From assembly GCA_947462335.1 (NCBI GenBank), contig OX381717.1:42141523-42205522 (forward strand): a stretch of DNA of 64,000 nt. The letters are read 5' to 3'. The notes below the pieces were generated by a model. That model searched no databases. It saw nothing but the letters and a program-made list of their open reading frames with translations, and was not told where the DNA came from. The translations under genes and the position numbers were made by a program. The DNA is from Harmothoe impar. Lineage: Eukaryota; Annelida; Polychaeta; Phyllodocida; Polynoidae. Positions within the stretch are counted from its first letter, which is position 1; each line of letters opens with the position of its first letter. Of this stretch, positions 11,046 to 22,600 are shown piece by piece.

Positions 11046-12547
11046 GTCTTACTCAAGCATTAAAACAGGACTTAGAATAAGCACCAGGGGCGGGCTATTG
11101 ACAATTAACTTTTGAGAAACTGCTAGAATCTTCTTTCAAACAATCAAGGCCCAATAAAAGAAAGTAAGGTCTATAGCCGTGTCTCACCAAATCGATGCAA
11201 GTGTATGACCAGGTGCAATCTATGACCGGCATGGCAGGAAACAGCTTGTTTAGGGCAGATGTACATAGAAAAATTAATGGATGTTTTTAAAACTAATACT
11301 AATTTAGATTATCTTAATTCAAAAAATTCAGTCACAGATTGCCCCCGGTCATAGATCGCATCCGGTCACAAGACTTTCAACTTGTATTGATTTAGTAAGA
11401 CACAGTCTGAACCTTATTCCTAAAAAAATGACCATGCTGGCTGTGTCATGCAATTAACCATTTAAGAGCCACAGAGTGGTTTAATGTGCCAAGTGCTTTG
11501 TTGTCATGATGCATGAAGGCAGCTGTATTGAGTAGACTAATATAGGGGTTGCATTTATGCGTCATGACAATAGCACATTAGCTACATAGGGTAGATCGCC
11601 CATGAGATGACTAGCTGGCCTGTTGTTACCATGAGTAGACTGGTATCTCTCAATCAGGGTGCCATTAATCATGGAGCCAATCTTCCAAAGGGCTATTATA
11701 GACATCGGGCCGATCGTCCTCAGGGCCTATCGCCATAGTACCTATTGTCCACAGGGGTCCGTATCTGTGTACCGGTCTACTCAAGGTACCAACAGAGCAG
11801 CTAGTCATCTCATGGCAGTCTACCCTTGGACCTTTATGAACTATGCGGCCCTGAATGGGTTGAACTGCCTTGTCCATATAGCACGTCTTTGTGGTTATGC
11901 TTCGGGGCACAAAACGCCCAGAAAGACACCCTTGTTTACTCAACTATTGTGCTCTAAATGTCTAAAAGAGCCTTAAGTACTGAGGCAAGCAGACAAAGAG
12001 GGTTACTGGGGTGGACACAGACTATGTGAGGTGCCATTCCAACTACTCACATCTGTGCTAAATCAACTTGGGTATGGCTGGGTGAAGGTTGTATCTCTTT
12101 GTGATCATCATGCTGTTGGTCTTCATGCCTGAGCTTTTATCACTATTGATCGTATTAACTTCAAACAGCAACCAATATGTAAAACTGAGGCTTTGTAGTT
12201 CAATAGCCCAGTGGGGTTTTGCACAGCTATAAATAACGATTTAGTTAGCTTTAAGACATTAGAAATGCTATGATAACGATCTCAATTTGGTGATCGTGAC
12301 AAGTGTATTTCTCACTTAATTACTATAGCTTTGTTATTCATTGCGTTTATAACAATTGGGTTTAAAGATGCCACACTGTTAGAAGTAAGTAGTGTTCCTG
12401 TACACCAAATACTGGGGGCAACTTTGGTTCCAGTTAATTGTGCTGTAGACTTAGAGCAAGTGAGCTTTTGTATATTTACAGCACTATGTACTGTATAGGG
12501 ACAGCGGAATCTTCTGTTACTGTACAGCAAAATTGATTGTAAATCAT
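11046..12547. other. Intron 1 of the NIDO gene, no gene seen
   Basis: Contains one member of the GCATGATG family (11508-11570) and otherwise unremarkable sequence. Open frames at 11659-11976 on both strands lack homology and splice context. Confidence 0.4.
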
Positions 12548-12992
12548 AGTCTGAAGGTCCTGGGTTCACCTCCAAGTGCTGGTGATATTTTTACCCATCC
12601 ATGTGAGGGAAAAACGAATTTTAGGTGGATGTAGGTAGACCAAGAGAAGTGGCTCCACCAAGGATTGAACTCACCACCTGTGGTGTTGGAGACAGGCGCT
12701 GATCCGTTTCGCTACAGAGCCGGTGTTACAAACATTCATATTGGGATATATCTCTACTCTAATTCTCAACTGATTAATAATAATTTGTAAAGGTCTGGGG
12801 TTTGCCTCCCAGTGCTGGTGATATTTTTAATCATACATGTGAGAGAAAAACGAATTTTAGGTGGATGTAGGTGAAACAAGAGAAGTGGCTCCACCAAGGA
12901 TTGAACTCACCACCTGTGGTGTTGGAGACGGGCCCTGATCCATTGCGCCACAGAGCCGGTGTTACAAATGGTCATATTGGGATATAAGCTAC
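12548..12992 (-). repeat. Tandemly duplicated tRNA-derived SINE
   Basis: Two direct copies about 236 bp apart (tRNA-like heads 12651-12721 and 12887-12957, minus strand). Each head is 71 nt with pairing ends GGCTC/GAGCC, an A-box-like TAGCGAAACGGATCAGCGC and a B-box-like GGTGAGTTCAATCC. A body of about 100 bp follows (words CTACATCCACCTAAAATTCG, AAATATCACCAGCACT). The conserved body attached to the head marks this as a SINE, not a tRNA gene. Confidence 0.7.
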
Positions 12993-13104
12993 CTCTGCCA
13001 TGTCTGTATTAAATGAGCTACAGCCTTGTTGCTAAAGATCCCTGATGAGAGGTGGCTAGACCTAGGATCGATCCCACGACCTCTCGTGTACATATCACAG
13101 GGAA

Positions 13105-13258
13105 AAGTACTGTAGATCTACAAGTCACTACCGTAACCTGCATCTACAGTAACAGAATTGTACATGTACAGTAGAATTTGCTGTATTATTATTTACAGCT
13201 AAAGTAATGTACATTTACAGCAAATTTTGCTGTTCACGAACAACAACTTTTTACAGTG
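13105..13258. repeat. ACAGTA/TACTGT inverted cluster, second copy
   Basis: Words TACTGTAGATCTACA, CATCTACAGTAACAG, ACATGTACAGTAGAAT and TTTACAGCAAAT alternate with their complements, as at 8087-8196. Confidence 0.5.
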
Positions 13259-13483
13259 CATGCTCATCTTTGAACAGTTTTATAATCGTTATATTTTGAA
13301 GATATCGTTATTTGCTGTGCAACAGACCACAGACCCCACTGGTTAGGGCGACACTGGTACCTGCGAAACGTGGCAATCTGTTTCCTATTTTGTTCTGGTA
13401 CATTATGCTGCATTTCACTGCATTTCCCAGGACGTTTTGCAGCAGTGGTGCCACCTTTAATATTGCCAGGAGCAGGGCGACAG

Positions 13484-13575
13484 TCAGAGCGGCAAAATGC
13501 GGCAAAGTGCAACAAAGTGCAACAAAATGCGACAGAATGCGACAAACTGCGGCAAAATGCGGCAAAATGCATTGA
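13484..13575. repeat. 10-bp minisatellite CGGCAAAATG
   Basis: About nine units of GCGGCAAAAT with variants GCAACAAAGT and GCGACAGAAT. Overlapping ORFs on both strands here come from the repeat. Confidence 0.8.
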
Positions 13576-13610
13576 AATGTTCATGTTTTATACATGTGTA
13601 TATCCAGTGG

Positions 13611-13728
13611 TTTAACCCTTTAAGGGCCGTTAATGCGTTAACGCATTATGTGTCAGGCCGTCGGCTGCATTCATGCATCATGAAGATAAATAGCATGCCT
13701 TTTGGCACCATTCGGTTCTTAAAGGGTT
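13611..13728. repeat. TTAACCCTTTAAGGGC palindromic repeat, type copy
   Basis: Bounded by TTTAACCCTTTAAGGGCC on the left and TTCTTAAAGGGTTAA on the right, so the ends are inverted and TTAA-flanked. Inside are CTGCATTCATGCATCATG and TAGCATGCC. Similar pieces occur at 7603, 8528, 11508, 13775, 16082, 17590, 25603, 26398-26700 and 49492. The family looks like a miniature TTAA-targeting element with an internal GCATGATGCATGAATGCAGC motif. Confidence 0.65.
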
Positions 13729-13850
13729 AAGGATGGCTTACTGCTTTAATGTTGTATCTCATACATGTGCCATTGTCATGATACATGAGTGCAGTTTTGA
13801 TATGTATATTCGACACAGTTGTGTTCATACATGCATCGTGACGACAAAGG

Positions 13851-14700
13851 ACATATTGCTGGGTGGAGGGAGGGGGGGGGGGTAGGACAGAATATTCCTG
13901 CAACTACTATAGCATGTCAAAAGATGCTATCTATCGTGAGGAACAAGAATCTGGCATTTGTTTTTCTTTTAATTTGAGAGCCCTTACCCCCGTATACCCC
14001 CTCCAAAGTAAAAAGAACTTATGATATGATTAATAAATTCAATTCTGATTACTATTTCAGTATTATGTGTACTCTTTGGATACGAAATCACTTTCAGAAG
14101 GAATATGAAAATAGCGTGCACTAAATTGAGCTATTTCGCAAATTATGAAAAATCCAAGATGGCTGCCAGAGACCAAATACCATATTTTTCAACCTTTTTA
14201 TGTCAGCAAAATGTAATCATGATGATCTAAAATATTTCTCTATGATTATACTTCTCCCTCCTTGGCTTTGAGAAAACCTATACCAATAATATAAACTGAT
14301 AGATACAAAATGCTCTCAGTCTGTGGGCCGTCAGATAAAATTGTTAAGATTGATTGAAAGTATACTTCAGTCAATAAGTTCTAGTGTTTATGTGAATTTA
14401 AAAGGGTAAAAGAAAATTGTAAGAGTGTCTAGCAATGCTGGACTCTCCTTTCAGAGTTTGGGAATGTTAGACTTCCCTTACATTCAGTGAATTCTGGGGA
14501 CAGTCCAGGATGCTAATGTATGACTCTCGTTGAAACCATTACCCAAGAAAAAGAGAGAGAGTCAGATACAAAGATACAGAGTCCATGCCCGTGGTTTTGG
14601 AGTAAGGGTAAGATTGACCCTCGCGTTTCTTTTTACTGTGAACTTAAGCGACAACATAATCAAATATATTTGATGAATTATAATAAAACTAGACACCTAC
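13851..14700. other. Intron 1 of the NIDO gene, proximal part
   Basis: AT-rich, with a GAGTGTCTAGCAATGCTGGA repeat at 14424. No exon recognised. Confidence 0.4.
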
Positions 14701-14904
14701 CGCTACTGCAGTGTAAGATCTTCCCCCATAAATTATGGGACTACCGGTGGCCACTCCAGTGCCGCTTACAAATTGGTTAGACGTGCCGGTGAATGAGTTT
14801 GTTGTGTCATAATCCACTATCTGTCCATATACACATTTAACAGTCAGCACAAGTGTTAGGATTAAGCCTACAAAGGGTGATTTAGAGCCTCTGATACCAC
14901 CCAT
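14701..14904 (-). CDS. NIDO gene exon 1, signal peptide
   Basis: 204 nt, 68 codons, donor GTAGGTGTC, phase 0. The start is the ATG at 14904-14902, the first ATG downstream of the TATA box on this strand. It encodes M-G-G-I-R-G, basic residues, then a hydrophobic run (V-G-L-I-L-T-L-V-L-T-V) and C-V-Y-G-Q, a good secretory signal with likely cleavage after Y-G. A serine/threonine-rich linker and I-I-Y-G-G-R-S-Y-T-A-V-A follow, opening the NIDO domain finished by exons 2-5. Confidence 0.75.
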
Positions 14905-15045
14905 CTTGTGATGTCTTGGGTGGCTATGCAGATGATCAGCCTTTCCTTGTCTTTTCTCCTCCAAGCCCTATACCTTCTAGGGAACTCCTTTTAAATGCCC
15001 AAATCTTGCTGCTCCTCCACCAACAGTTGGGGTGGGGCTCTAGCT

Positions 15046-15053
15046 CTTATATA
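15046..15053 (-). promoter_or_regulatory. TATA box of the NIDO gene
   Basis: The minus strand reads CCCTATATAAGAGC, with TATATAAG at 15053-15046. Transcription would start near 15018, which gives a 5' UTR of roughly 110 nt with no upstream ATG before 14904. Confidence 0.6.
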
Positions 15054-16081
15054 GGGAAGGTGGAGCCTGAATCTTTTCTCTGATCTCTCCTCCTCGGTAT
15101 TGTCTTATTGTATTTTATTTTGTTGCAGAAACAACATTTATCAACTCTTGTCTTACGTCCACTAGATAAATTAAAGGTATACTCCAGACACAATTGAGTA
15201 GTCTTCACACTGTCCCCACTTTGGGCCCTGCTCTGCCCAGGCCGCCAGAGAGGCAACACCCACCCTCTCCTAACGACTCCAGTTGTTGATTATAATTATG
15301 CTGTAGATTTAATCAATTTCCATGATACATTTTGTCCATACGAGTAGATTCCTGCGTCAAGTCCTTTGTTGTGATATATAGTAGTTTCCTCTGTATCCCA
15401 CTGGTTGTTAGATATTGTGGGCTGATACTAAGCCTTAAGCGGTAAGCAGTCCTTAAGGCCTGTTCTTAAGGCGTGTGACCACTGTATGAGTGTGGGGTGT
15501 ATAGCCACACCTATAACTAAGGGTGGGAAGCACGACAATGTCGGCACTAAACATGCAAGTAGACACTACTAAGGGGTAGGGTGGCACGACCCTCCCTCAC
15601 CCAGGGTGACCGGTGCCACATGCATGGGGAGAGGGGGAGGGGGAGGTGTGTGTGTGTGTGGGGGGGGGGGGTCACACAAAAGAAAAGTGTTTAAGGCTAC
15701 CATACCCTACCCATAGGCTTCAGAGCTAAAAACTTGTTCTTCTTCTTAAATATTGTTTTTCACACCAGATGTTAAACTGCGGACAAGCTTAGTACCAGTT
15801 TTGAGAAAAATGATTGAGAAAATACATTTGGAAGAAAGATCTCGAGACAAGTTTAAAATAATTATGGCTATTTAAATAACTTTTCATGTTACGGCTGTGC
15901 CTTTGTTCACTTGGTCACAAGTTGTCATCGGGGCCCGATTAAGGAAGGCTAAGCTTTAATTTGTCTGTGAAATTTATTTCGGTGCTAATGTCGGTTAGAA
16001 TTAAAAGAAAGGATAATACAGGAGCTGCATCGTTTGAACCCTCTGCCCATGTTCCCAGAAACATACACGTTTGCATGTGTG
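15054..16081. other. Upstream intergenic region
   Basis: No gene seen. A GT/G-rich low-complexity tract lies at 15625-15671. Confidence 0.45.
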
Positions 16082-16325
16082 TGCTTATCACTTTAAGGAC
16101 GGCATGATGCCCCGTGGTAACATGAATCATCATGGTGCATCAAAACAGCAACACTACACTGGCGCATCATGCCGATTCCTGGGAATGTATCAGACCCACA
16201 AATTTGGCATGATGCAAGAATGCAGCACTCGCGAGGTAGTGACACCAGGGTTAATTCAGGGATGGATCATGCATGATAAAGGACATAGCGCATCAAAGCA
16301 CCAAGCTGCTCTTAAAGGGTTATAC
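16082..16325. repeat. GCATGATGCATGAATGCAGC family, multiple copies
   Basis: Starts CACTTTAAGGACGGCATGATG and ends GCTCTTAAAGGGTTAT, with inner copies near 16120-16170 and 16205-16290. See 13611. Confidence 0.6.
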
Positions 16326-16626
16326 TACATATTGGCCACACAAAGGGGTGGGGGGGGGGGTACAGGAGAAGGGTGGGACAGAACCAGTGGCACTGATGTG
16401 TGTATGTGTCGGGGGGGGGGGGGTGAGGATGAGTCTTAGTCTTTGTGGAAAGGAACTGGTTCAGTTCCACACATAGGGAAAGGTCTAGAGAGTACTCTTA
16501 TAAGTACATTTTTAAGATGTGACCTCTCGGGAACTTGATAACTTTCCCCTATATTTCAATTGTCCAGAACACTGTGGAAATTGTAGGGGCCAATACCACA
16601 AATATGACGTGTGCTCTGCAGGCCTT

Positions 16627-16691
16627 TGCCTGGTTACCGCAGTTGGTAGCAAGCATATGTCTGAATCACAAGGTTGTGAGTTCCAGCCCCT
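16627..16691 (+). repeat. tRNA-derived SINE head
   Basis: Plus strand GGTTACCGCAGTTGGTAGCA (A-box-like) and GGTTGTGAGTTCCAGCCCC (B-box-like) at normal tRNA spacing. Not a clean cloverleaf. Confidence 0.5.
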
Positions 16692-16881
16692 CTTTGTAAT
16701 CTATGTCTTTAAATGGTATATTGTAACAGAACAATGGCCAACAAAAACATGTCCACTTAATGACTTTAGAGGTGAGTTTTCTTTGATTTGCCTTGTCTTA
16801 TAGACATGACCTCATAAACCCTACAACATAATAAGCTACAAACTAAAATCTACAAACACTACATCAAGAAGACTTAACTAC

Positions 16882-17388
16882 TACAATGAAACTTCGTTAT
16901 AAGGAACTCTGATATAAGGAGACCTTGCTTATAAGGAGCAGATTTGTGTGGTCCCAATTTTTCCCTATACATTTATATAGTAAGAAAACTCTCTTAGAAG
17001 GAGGTACTTTTACCTTAACTTCTGATATAAGGAGGTAATTTTGGCTCATTTCCTTATTTTGTACGTGCAAACCTTAAGTCATTTCTCAGGATTACAGTCA
17101 CATACTGCTTAAAATTGCCCACTGGCCCCTCCCATTGAGGTGGGGAGAATACATTTGTAGCTTCCCTAGTGAGGATGAAGGGGATCTAGAAGGGGGTTTG
17201 ACTTGAAATAATACACACACCCATCTGAATTGTATTCAAATCAAGTCTATAAGGGTATAAGAGACACATGTAGGGAGTGTTCTGTTACTGCACCTTTATA
17301 TGGCTGACCTTGCTTATAAGGAGACCTTGCTTATAAGGAGCAAATTGCACTGGTCACAAGGTCCTCCTTATAACGAAGTTTTACTGTA
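16882..17388. mobile_element. pogo/Tigger-like miniature element
   Basis: 507 bp. The left end TACAATGAAACTTCGTTATA and the right end (reverse complement TACAGTAAAACTTCGTTATA) form a 24-bp inverted repeat with outer TA, as expected for a TA target. The CAGTAAAAC start resembles pogo/Tigger ends in general form. CTTATAAGGAG repeats fill the subterminal regions. No transposase is present. Confidence 0.7.
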
Positions 17389-17589
17389 ATTGTTTTCATC
17401 ATCAAATCAATCATTTGAGCAGTCATGCAGAAAGGATGGTTTTACATACAAAATGGCCCTGGTATGGTCTGGACATCACATGCAGGTACCATGACCAGGC
17501 GCATGAAAGGTGAAGTATAATAGGCTGGAGGAAACATGCTATGGGTGGGTGGAATAACACTTGAAGTGCGGTGCAGTACTTTGATATCA

Positions 17590-17785
17590 TTTGTTTGGCA
17601 TGATGCATGAATGCAGCACTGCTGAGCATGATTGAATTCATGCGAAAGGGTATCAACCCTATGGGGATGAAATGATACATGAATTCAGCCCCGGTGAGTG
17701 GACTCGCGACGGCTCCTGCATGAATGCATCATACCGACAAAGGATGTCACACATTAAAACGTTATGTTGTCCGTAAAGGGTTACA
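17590..17785. repeat. GCATGATGCATGAATGCAGC family, two copies
   Basis: TTGGCATGATGCATGAATGC, ATGATACATGAATTCAGC, the inverted CTGCATGAATGCATCATACC, and the end GTAAAGGGTTACA. See 13611. Confidence 0.6.
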
Positions 17786-18299
17786 TGGGAGTGGACAGTG
17801 TATAGCCATACATGATATATACCTGTGGGTGTAAACAGGATATGTGTAGTACCTGTGGGACATCAGTGGGATGGGACAAAGGTGGGAGGGGGGGTACAAG
17901 GGGGACTGCCCCAAAAATCACCGAGGAATGGGAAAGGGGGGGGGGGTCGCTAGGACACTTTTATATAATACACTCCATTCATAATCCTTACATCTCCCAT
18001 ATATGGGAAAAAATAGGAGCTGAACACTATTTTCTAAAAAGAAAAAAAATATATATATATTGGAATGTATGTTCTTGATATACATGCACTATCATGCATA
18101 ACTTGTGCAAATACTGTTTGGGGAGTAAGAATTTGATGATACATTTTGAAACCCAATTTCCCAGTGAACTGAAAATCTATAAGTTTAAGAGCTTTGTCAG
18201 TAGTGACTATCCCAGGTTCGGTAAGGGGTTTGCCTCCTTCATTAGTAAAAATGGTGAAGTTACATTTGTAAAAATAAATAAGGCAAAACTAATGCCCTA

Positions 18300-18560
18300 G
18301 TCAAAATAACTGAGAGACCCTTAGTCTTATTTTGGCTCCCTACATTCCCAACCTCTGTTAGTCAATGCTGTCAGGTTAGTCAAACTGACTAACACACCTC
18401 AGTCCTTTCATTTTAAGGTGTATTAGGGCTAGTCATTCAAGACTAATGGGTTAGTTTTCCGTAGGTCATTTTTGAATATAACTTTGTCATTTTGATTAAT
18501 GTGCCGCTGACGAACCTGGGATAGCTACTACTCACTAACCTCTTAAATCTATAGATTATT
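18300..18560. repeat. Dispersed repeat shared with 10818-11045
   Basis: Shares TTTTGGCTCCCTAC, GTCAAACTGACTAACACA, GGGATAGCTACTACT and AGATTATTTGTG in order with the copy at 10818. Confidence 0.5.
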
Positions 18561-18562
18561 TG

Positions 18563-18668
18563 TGTGGGCACAACATTCAGCTCAACATTGAATCAACGTT
18601 GTATTAACAATCATTATAATCAACACTAACAACCAGTTACCAATGTCGATTCAATGTTCTGTGTCCAC
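18563..18668. mobile_element. 106-bp miniature inverted-repeat element
   Basis: Left end GTGGGCACAACATT and right end (reverse complement GTGGACACAGAACATTGAAT) pair. ATTGAATCAACGTTG words lie within. Confidence 0.65.
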
Positions 18669-19499
18669 TGGCAGATATACACAACGCCTTTTATATGATA
18701 TGCCATGAACTCAGAAAAACATGTCCGTGCAACTTGGGAGAACTCCAGATACAATTGGAGTGTCATAGGGGATTACAAGAATAGAGTACATGTGTAATAG
18801 GATGCTTGATATTGTAGAACTTGGAACTTTTTTTTGCCATTATGGCAACACTGTATGTGTAGGAAATGCATACTTAAGATGAGAAAAAAAAGATAAAAAT
18901 AAAAAGTAGCCTAAGCCCAAAATGGGTAAAGCCTAAAGATGAGATGAGTACTCAATAATACTAAATGACCAGTTATGTATTAGAGTATGCCCCACTGGTG
19001 CTATTGTAATTAACTACTTAAAAACTACTTAACCAATGAAACCCCTTATAGAGACCTCAGATGAGGGGGAGTCAGACAGTAGACTTATAAAAAATATTCG
19101 ACACGTGCGACACGGCGACACGGCCCTTTTAAAATCCGACGGACACAGGCAGTCATATAAAGCCCTAGTATATAGTATAATACATTAAATTCGACACGAC
19201 GACACAGCACTTTTGCTTAAATTCGACACGGCGACACTGTCAAAATGGTGGGTACCCATGTAGAGGCACAGTAGAGGCCTACAGTTTCTTCTCACAAGAG
19301 AAGTCACTGGTTGCATGTCTCTGCAGAACATGGCAAGAGGCTTATGTTGTTCCTCTGCCACCCTCCTTATAACCTCAGTTGCTCTTAGTCGTTCTGAGAG
19401 TTGGTGAAAGGCAATAAACAGGGTCATCCAGATGGGCTATGGACCTCCTGTTTGCGTGAGTGCATGATATGAGTGCATGTGACACAGAGAATGGGGGTT

Positions 19500-19822
19500 C
19501 TTGACTACTCTCGTTCACAAATCCTTCCGAAGGAAGGCTCTGGTAGCTGCCAAATGTTGGGATTTTGCTGGGTCTGGGCAACCCCTACTGTTAGCTTGGA
19601 ACCAGCGAACAGGAACAGGAAATGGAACCAGAAAGGCTGATGGTAAATCTACCTAAAACTACCATCATACATTCTGATTCCATTGCCTGTTCCTGTTCTC
19701 TGGTTCCAGCCTACCAGCAGGGGTTGCCCAAACCCAGCAAAATCCAAAGTTCAAGGTCATTTGGCTGTCCCCAGAGCCTTCATTTGGAAGGATTTGGGAA
19801 CAAGAGTACTTCTTGACAGGCA
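19500..19822. repeat. Long hairpin, arms about 140 bp
   Basis: Arms 19500-19640 and 19670-19822 are reverse complements at roughly 80-85% by eye (shared AAATCCTTCC, GATTTTGCTGGGT, GGGCAACCCCT, GAACAGGAACAGG). The loop is about 30 bp. ORFs in the arms are not conserved as protein. Confidence 0.75.
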
Positions 19823-19983
19823 TAGTCTGACATGTTGGGAGTGACCGTGTCCGCCAGCTCCTGCAGTTAATTCGGTAATGGGTGGCTGCCGATTGCCAGG
19901 ACACAGAAATCCATCACCCCCCCCCCCCGATTGTTAATGATGATGACCACTCCCTACTGTTGGAGGGATATAACTAGGGGATG

Positions 19984-20084
19984 TTAAAGGGGCATTCTCA
20001 CCACTCGCACTCAATTACCACATAGCCGACTAGAACAGCACTAGAATTGTGAGTGGGAAACGCTCGGTGAGAATGCCACTTTAA
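19984..20084. mobile_element. TTAA-bounded 101-bp miniature element, copy 1
   Basis: TTAAAGGGGCATTCTCACC at the left, GGTGAGAATGCCACTTTAA at the right. Inside are GAGTGGGAAACG and CTAGAACAGCACTAGAA. Other copies: 22914 and 30111. Confidence 0.75.
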
Positions 20085-20706
20085 TATTCCAAACATATGT
20101 GGGACATTTAGACAATCTTTATTAATGGGGCTTCAAAGGAACATGGTGAATTATCAAATCAAAGCAATAACAATTTGATTAAACCCGGGTTCAGCCTTTG
20201 GGGGTCGGATTAAGAAGATAAAATGATATATCACTCGCATGACATGAAGCGCATTTAATGCTTACCGCATGGCATGTTTCATCAACTCTTTCTGTACAAG
20301 ACGGACAATTTACAGTATTAATACAGATATAGTCATGGTGCCTAGTGCCTTCGGCCTTGGCTCATAACAATGATTAGGGCTACCAGGAGTATAGGTTAGA
20401 TTCACCTGGAGTCGGACACAAACCCTGTGACGGACACCTGATTTTGGAACTATTCAAGCATTTTAGGCCCTTTATTTGTGAACAATAGTAAAGTTTAAGT
20501 GTTAATCTTTCCCAAAAAACAAACACTAGAAGTAATAGTAGTACTAGTAGAGTACATAAATAGCCTAAAGTCTCACTATCCGTCTCAGGGTATGTGTCCG
20601 ACTCAGGGTGAATCTACCCTATCACTACCGAGTGTGTGCCTACCGCAACCTGCAGGGTAAAATCACCCAAAAATTCACATAACTTCCATCAATCAGTTTA
20701 ATGCTA

Positions 20707-21370
20707 GGGAGTGTTCATTATTTATGGCAGGGGGGGGTGAGCATTTGAGGGGGGGGGCATTTTTTTAGGGGTATTCAAAGGGGGGGGCCTTTTTTTTTAC
20801 CCTATTCTTAGGGGGGGGGCCTTTTTTTTTTAGGGGTATTCATAAAAATGTCGCGAATTTAGTACGTTGAAATGTCACGAATTTTGGTAACAGCCTGTGT
20901 TATATTTTACCAAATTATGTCAATATTTTCAAAATTTTCTAAAATTTTCCTCAAACTCCCAGCAAATTTCTCACTGCATCACTTTTCACACTCAGAATAG
21001 CCCACCGTTTTGTCAGTCTTCAAAAAAGTGCCGGCCTCATGTAAGCACTGAGGGTATGGGAGCTTCCAATTTATAAGCTGAGGTTTGACTATTATCACTC
21101 ACTAGCGAGTATCATGAGACGTTTACACTAAAACACCTTACGAATGGATGTATTTGTTGCAAGGTAGTAAATTGTAGGTAAAAATGTGCCCAGGATTAAA
21201 TGCATACAATTAGTAGACACCAACATCATTTTTGTAATAAAGTTGAAAATGATGCAGGGTGAGGGGGGGGGCGCTTTTTTTCAACCTATTCCGAGGGGGG
21301 GGGCAATTATTTTTGACGTATTCGATTTGCCAAACGCTCACCCCCCCTGCCATAAATAATGAACACTCCC
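20707..21370. mobile_element. GGGAGTG-family element, long variant
   Basis: 664 bp. Ends GGGAGTGTTCATTATTTATG and its exact reverse complement are followed inside by GCAGGGGGGGTGAGC and its complement. TIRs are about 35 bp. Internal G-tract/TTTTTT blocks resemble the shorter copies. No ORF. Confidence 0.75.
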
Positions 21371-22600
21371 CGTAAACATCCTATAACAAAACTTGTATAT
21401 ATGAAACATATTACCATACCGTGATGTATACAGCCGAGTCCAAAAGAGCGCTGGGTCTTGTCCAAGACATAGGGTCACAGAGGTCCTGAAAGGTATCTTT
21501 GATCCCAGCCTAGTTGTTACATGTTCTGGCTCAACGCTGACTGTTTCTGTAGGGGTACCAACTTGTGGGCCTTTAAATGTGAATGGCCAGAGGTAGATTG
21601 AAACTAGAAGGACTGTGATGGGCCTGTGGTCCTAGTCTCGTGCACAGGTACATAATCACAACAAACACCCAATCAAGCGGTCTCTTTGCAAGAGTCTGGG
21701 TATGTCACAAAAGTAGGTCCTAGGGTGAGGTGGGGTAAAATAGGATATGCTATGCTCCAAAAGTATTTATTTGCAGTATGTGTATTGATTATTTTAATGT
21801 ACACATGGGTACCAGGGATATAAAATAAAAGGGTTCTCCGTGAAGCCAGATAAAATTATTTTAAACATTATGTTTTTAAAGTATTCATTTTGTCATTGAT
21901 TTTGTGGCTCATTTTATTATGATTAGTGGCCGGAACCTTCCCAGCACATGATCTCCTAGAGCATAAACAAACTATGCTACAAAGAGCAGTCATCTCCCAC
22001 TCGGCTATCTTCTTGGTGAAATCATTGTTATAGTGATATCATAGGGCATGTATATTGATCGATACAATGCTAGGAAGGTCAGGCATGCTCAAATATATAA
22101 TCTACATATGTACATGGACTGAGTGAGGGTAATTATAATCTGATATATAGTTTTAAAGCCAACACAGCCTAAGGCTGGCCAGCAGGTCCACAGGGCCCAT
22201 ACGGACCGAACCTGGTATAATCTGAGATCAATTAAACACAGGTGAACATGGGTGTAAGAATTGTACTGATTGGGTGCCGCTGTGGACGTTGTGCTAGAGA
22301 GGAAAGACTGTCCTTCTGCTTGTTTTGGTCGCCCCACTCACCCAGAACGGTCGTTTCCCGTGGGTGTTAGCCTACTGCCGATGATTACACAGGTGCATTC
22401 TCCTCTAAAACCGATCACAACAAATACTTAAATGAGGTTGGTCTAATACACTGGTCCCTACAACATTGGCCATTCATGTTGTTCTACCAAACCAGTCTTG
22501 GTATTTCTCTACGATGTCAGAATTAGACACTGCCAAATGATAACAGATTTCTAGCTGGGGAGAAGTATTGATATCTGTGGATCTTCAGTATCTACCAGCC
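21371..22600. other. Region upstream of the fucosyltransferase gene
   Basis: No gene or clear TATA box. The 5' UTR of the fucosyltransferase probably begins somewhere in the last few hundred bases. Confidence 0.4.

Larger units (their letters stand above)
2584..14904 (-). other. Gene span: secreted NIDO (nidogen-like) domain protein, five exons
   Basis: Spliced minus-strand gene. The exons (14904-14701, 4747-4605, 3653-3539, 3226-3119, 2781-2584) join in phase and encode about 255 residues: a signal peptide and then one NIDO domain. The junctions read smoothly through the family's hallmarks: a G-R-S-Y before the first strand, a GAVYYTF strand, a Y-Q-L-I-I-A-T strand, an A-V-F-I-Y strand and A-G-I-G-F near the end. 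NIDO domains are extracellular modules of nidogen, tectorin, SNED1 and MUC4-type proteins; here the domain seems to stand alone. Intron 1 is about 9.95 kb and full of repeats. Function is unknown, perhaps extracellular matrix or a secreted coat. Exon calls were made by eye. Confidence 0.72.

Noticed and set aside
12651..12957. Two functional tRNA genes
   Set aside because: Weak cloverleaf, atypical anticodon region, and both copies continue into the same 3' body, which marks a SINE.
16071..16476. ORFs with poly-glycine stretches
   Set aside because: They arise from G homopolymers and the GCATGATG repeat.
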